From the NCBI GenBank assembly GCA_020650975.1, contig JAIPMN010057315.1, positions 1-33,906 of the forward strand: 33,906 bases of DNA. The letters run 5' to 3'. The translations under genes and the position numbers were made by a program. The notes below the pieces were generated by a model, which did no database searches, had not been told where the DNA came from, and saw only the letters and a list, made by a program, of their open reading frames with translations. Within the stretch, counting starts at the first letter, position 1. Each line of letters begins with the position of its first letter. This document shows, in pieces, positions 31,221 to 33,906 of the stretch. This DNA comes from Apostichopus californicus (lineage: Eukaryota > Echinodermata > Holothuroidea > Aspidochirotida > Stichopodidae).

Positions 31221-33146
31221 ATCTTTTTGGGCTCGGTTTCACGCAGTTGAGGGAGTGTGCTAGACAATGCAATTTACCCTCCTTATGACATTAGTGGTGA
31301 CTTAACGACTCTGCGCGTTATTTAAACGGGCAAAACCCCCCAAACAAACAAAGACAAAAAGTTCAACGCATGCAAATTTAGTATCTCCCTCCTTAATATA
31401 TGAACCTACTTACCGTGAATAAAACCAGACCGTCAAAGTGGAGACAGATATCATCCTTAGTGAATATGCAAATTATGAATACCGATAAAAACAAGTCAAT
31501 AAAAAATAGACACAAACACACAGTTGGTACATGTTTAATGGAGGAGAAATGCCTGCTCTTTCTGGAATTTCGTGGCCCTAAAAATAGCCGTTGAATTCGT
31601 CACTTGTTGGTGGTTCAGTACTCAGGTAGGAGGCTGGCGATAATCTTAATAGAAACCCTACAGTCTTTGCATTTTGGAGGACTTTAGCAGCACTGCAAAA
31701 CGTACTTTAAAATTTGTCTGGAATCGTTTCTCACACCCCCCCCTCCCTTTTGTTCCTCCTCGTCTGTCGGCCACTCCGCCTTCTCCCAATCATGAACGTG
31801 GTTTATGACGTCCCAGTTATAGATATTGCACTTACCGCCGCAGCCTGTCAGGTCTAAACGGTACCCGGCGGGTTTCAGTTCAGGTATGCAAATTTTTACC
31901 AGGCGGCTCCAGCAGCACTCCCGCTTTCGGGCGCTAGTCTAAACGTCCCAACCAGCCACAACGTTCTTGTGAAATTTTGAATATTTGAATCCACCAGACA
32001 TCTTTACTCTCTAAGATCAGAGAAATTGAGTGCATTTCCAACAGCGTCATCAGCTTTTATATGAAACGCATGCAGGCATGCCCCCAAAAAAACAAAAGTT
32101 TCCAATCAGTATTTTGATTGCTTTTTTATCTTCAATCATCATATCTTCTAGATACAGTACATCTAACATTCCCGATACGCGCTTCTGTGTTTTAGTGCTG
32201 CTTGACTGTGACATTAGTTCCTTTGGACAGTTCTCGCAGGAAAGTTCATTCTGGATATAAGTGCATTGGCAGGTCTTGCAACTATCGCTGTTTTGATACT
32301 ATTTTTGCTCTTACAAACGTGAGCACTATGATGAGGGGACCATCACATCAAATATGATGAGGGGATGGACAGTTCACGCAAGAAAGGTCGTTGCTTGACC
32401 TTGACATTTTGTACTTTGGACATTTTGCATAAGAAAGTACATTTTGGATGAGTGGCGCAGGCTCACGAAACGGCTCCCGAAAACCTTTAAAAAACGAGGG
32501 CTTCGGAAACGGCTCACGAAAAGTTCGGGAAAGGCCCTCGATAACTGGTGCCTGTGGCTCCCAGGGGGTTTGTGGGGGGGGGGTTGTAGTAGCACGATAT
32601 ATACTACTTGTGCCCTCTGGTATTCTATAACATGTTGTAAGTGATTTCAGTTTGCTCTACAAAATTATGTTGTATCTTATGTTGTCGTCAATTAGATATG
32701 CTAGGATTTGCAATGCCATTCTATGTTTTGCTATGGTATATCATGTTGTTATGCTATGCTATTAAGGTGGGGGGGGGGGGGCTTGGTTAGACGGACAAAG
32801 GTAGGGCACTTGGTTTCATGTACCTTTTTGAGATTACATTACCATTCTCCATTTTTCACTAAATTATTTCAGACATTTGAGTACATCTTTATTATCAATG
32901 TTGTGATATATTTCCTACCTGGAGCTATTTGGCTGTGATTGGACAAGCGGTAAAATCCCATGTTTCTAAGCTTAGTTTGTGACATGCAAGTTCTTCTGAA
33001 GGCACTATAGAATAAAGATTGTCTTTGTGACCTCCATGTATTTGTACCTATAGTTTATATTAAAATAATTTTGATGAATGTTAAACATTTTAATTTCTGA
33101 CAAGGTGGCAAAATTTGCATGTTTTTTAAATTTGCATTTGTTTTAG
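31221..33146 (+). other. Intron before the last TOP1 exon
   Basis: No gene recognised. It includes C-rich 31730-31745, an inverted copy of the C-tract/GGGAGCC repeat (32360-32618), and a run of 13 or more G near 32768. The last 40 bases are T-rich and end TTTTAG, a good acceptor for 33147. Confidence 0.5.
32360..32618 (-). repeat. Inverted copy of the C-tract / GGGAGCC dispersed repeat
   Basis: The reverse complement runs parallel to 26190-26390: AAGTAGTATATATCGTGCTA, a C-run, GGGAGCCACAGGCACC, TTTTCGGGAGCC, then GTCCAAAGTACA. It shows that the repeat moves independently of the TOP1 duplication. Confidence 0.75.
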
Positions 33147-33290
33147 GGAGAGCGAGAGTGGATGAAGTATGAGACTGCCAGGAAATTGAAGAAACGTTTG
33201 AAGAAAATCAGAGATGCATACAAGGAGGATTGGAAGAGCAAGGAGATGCGTATCAGACAACAGGGTGTAGCCCTCTATTTCATTGATGAG
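33147..33290 (+). CDS. TOP1-like: DNA topoisomerase I-like, exon (EDWKSKEM motif)
   Basis: A 144-base exon, 48 codons, phase 0 at both ends, after a T-rich TTTTAG acceptor. It reads GEREWMKYETARKLKKRL, then EDWKSKEMRIRQQGVALYF, then IDE. It matches the conserved TOP1 core exon (KYETARRLKK, EDWKSKE, VALYFID) and is the same length as that human exon. The donor is GAG|GTATTG, a weak form, and is also the first bases of the minisatellite. The next exon would begin LALRAGNE and carry on toward the catalytic core; it lies beyond the window. Splicing straight from 10586 to here would keep the frame. Confidence 0.92.
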
Positions 33291-33906
33291 GTATTGATCA
33301 GTGTACTATATCCTGGGATATTGATCAGTGTACATCCTGGGATATTGATCAGTCTACATCCTGGGATATTGATCAGGGTTCATCCTGGGATATTGATCAG
33401 GGTACATCCTGGGATATTGATCAGTGTACATCCTGGGATATTGATCAGGGTACATCCTGGGATATTAATCAGTGTACATCCTGGGAAATTGATCAGTGTA
33501 CATCCTGGGATATTGATCAGTGTACATCCTGATATATTGATCAGTGTACATCCTGGGATATTGATCAGTGTACATCCTGGGATATTGATCAGTGTTCATC
33601 CTGGGATATTGATCAGTGTACATCCTGGGATATTGATCAGTGTACATTATGGGATATTGATCAGGGTTCATCCTGGGATATTGATCAGGGTACATCCTGG
33701 GATATTGATCAGTGTACATCCTGGGATATTGATCAGTGTACATCCTGAGATATTGATCAGTGTACATCCTGGGATATTAATCAGTGTACATCCTGGGATA
33801 TTGATCAGTGTACATCCTGGGATATTGATCAGTGTACATCCTGGGATATTGATCAGTGTTCATCCTGGGATATTGATCAGTGTACATCCTGGGATATTGA
33901 TCAGTG
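33291..33906 (+). repeat. 24-bp minisatellite starting at the exon donor
   Basis: About 25 units of 24 bases, consensus GATATTGATCAGTGTACATC plus CTGG, running off the window end. The first unit is 27 bases and begins exactly at the splice donor of the preceding exon. Each unit holds two palindromes, TGATCA and TGTACA. Variants (AGGGTT, TTAATC, CTGATA, CTGAGA, TTATGG) are all substitutions; I saw no length change after the first unit. Confidence 0.97.

Noticed and set aside
33465..33767. Minus-strand frame with MYTDQYPR repeats
   Set aside because: It is antisense to the 24-bp minisatellite with no gene context; the sense frame continuous with the exon is more interesting.
33291..33906. CRISPR array
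   Set aside because: The unit repeats directly with no unique spacers, and the context is a spliced eukaryotic gene.

Overview
The window looks like nuclear DNA from an animal, probably a marine invertebrate. The evidence is spliced exons with GT/AG borders and long AT-rich introns. It also holds many cut-and-paste DNA transposons nested in one another, microsatellites and minisatellites. Nothing suggests bacterial or organellar DNA. I cannot name the species.

The only recognisable host gene is a type IB DNA topoisomerase I (TOP1) homologue on the + strand. Three exons lie close together (8491-8578, 8961-9082, 10476-10586), and a fourth is about 22.5 kb further on (33147-33290). Their borders agree in phase. 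The two exons that should lie between the third and fourth in a normal TOP1 (roughly 110 residues, including the GLFRGRG-type segment) were not found. The gene is therefore either a divergent or decayed paralogue, or I missed short exons. A second, variant copy of the third exon sits upstream at 830-931 inside a duplicated unit. Its introns are nearly identical to those at 10.1-10.6 kb, but its coding core is unrelated.

Layout: 1-1843 is tandemly duplicated TOP1 intron/exon sequence. 2267-7472 is a TA-flanked long transposon without a transposase. It carries a 1.44 kb insertion, which contains a foldback palindrome, which in turn contains a hAT-type MITE. 7473-7632 is a (TATG)n microsatellite. 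8491-10586 holds the TOP1 exons, with a 473 bp hAT-type MITE in one intron. 10639-25922 is a 15.3 kb composite insertion; the empty target site is preserved in the duplicate at 981. Inside it are a hAT element (12312-15053) holding a second copy of the first transposon, a dead Tc1 transposase (about 16.8-17.7 kb), and a 5.9 kb hAT element (17913-23799). That last element has a broken BED/hAT transposase and a nested TA-flanked element rich in one 13-base motif. 25923-26575 resumes the duplicated intron. 26642-27294 is a decayed coding relic of unknown family. 27.6-31.2 kb is a 162-bp satellite interrupted by about 2.8 kb of non-coding repeats. The last TOP1 exon runs straight into a 24-bp minisatellite that reaches the window end.

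No set of genes here works as a pathway. The main biological interest is the TOP1 locus itself: an exon whose core differs between two copies with nearly identical introns, a minisatellite starting at a splice donor and staying in the exon's reading frame, and a gene body opened by a nested transposon stack.
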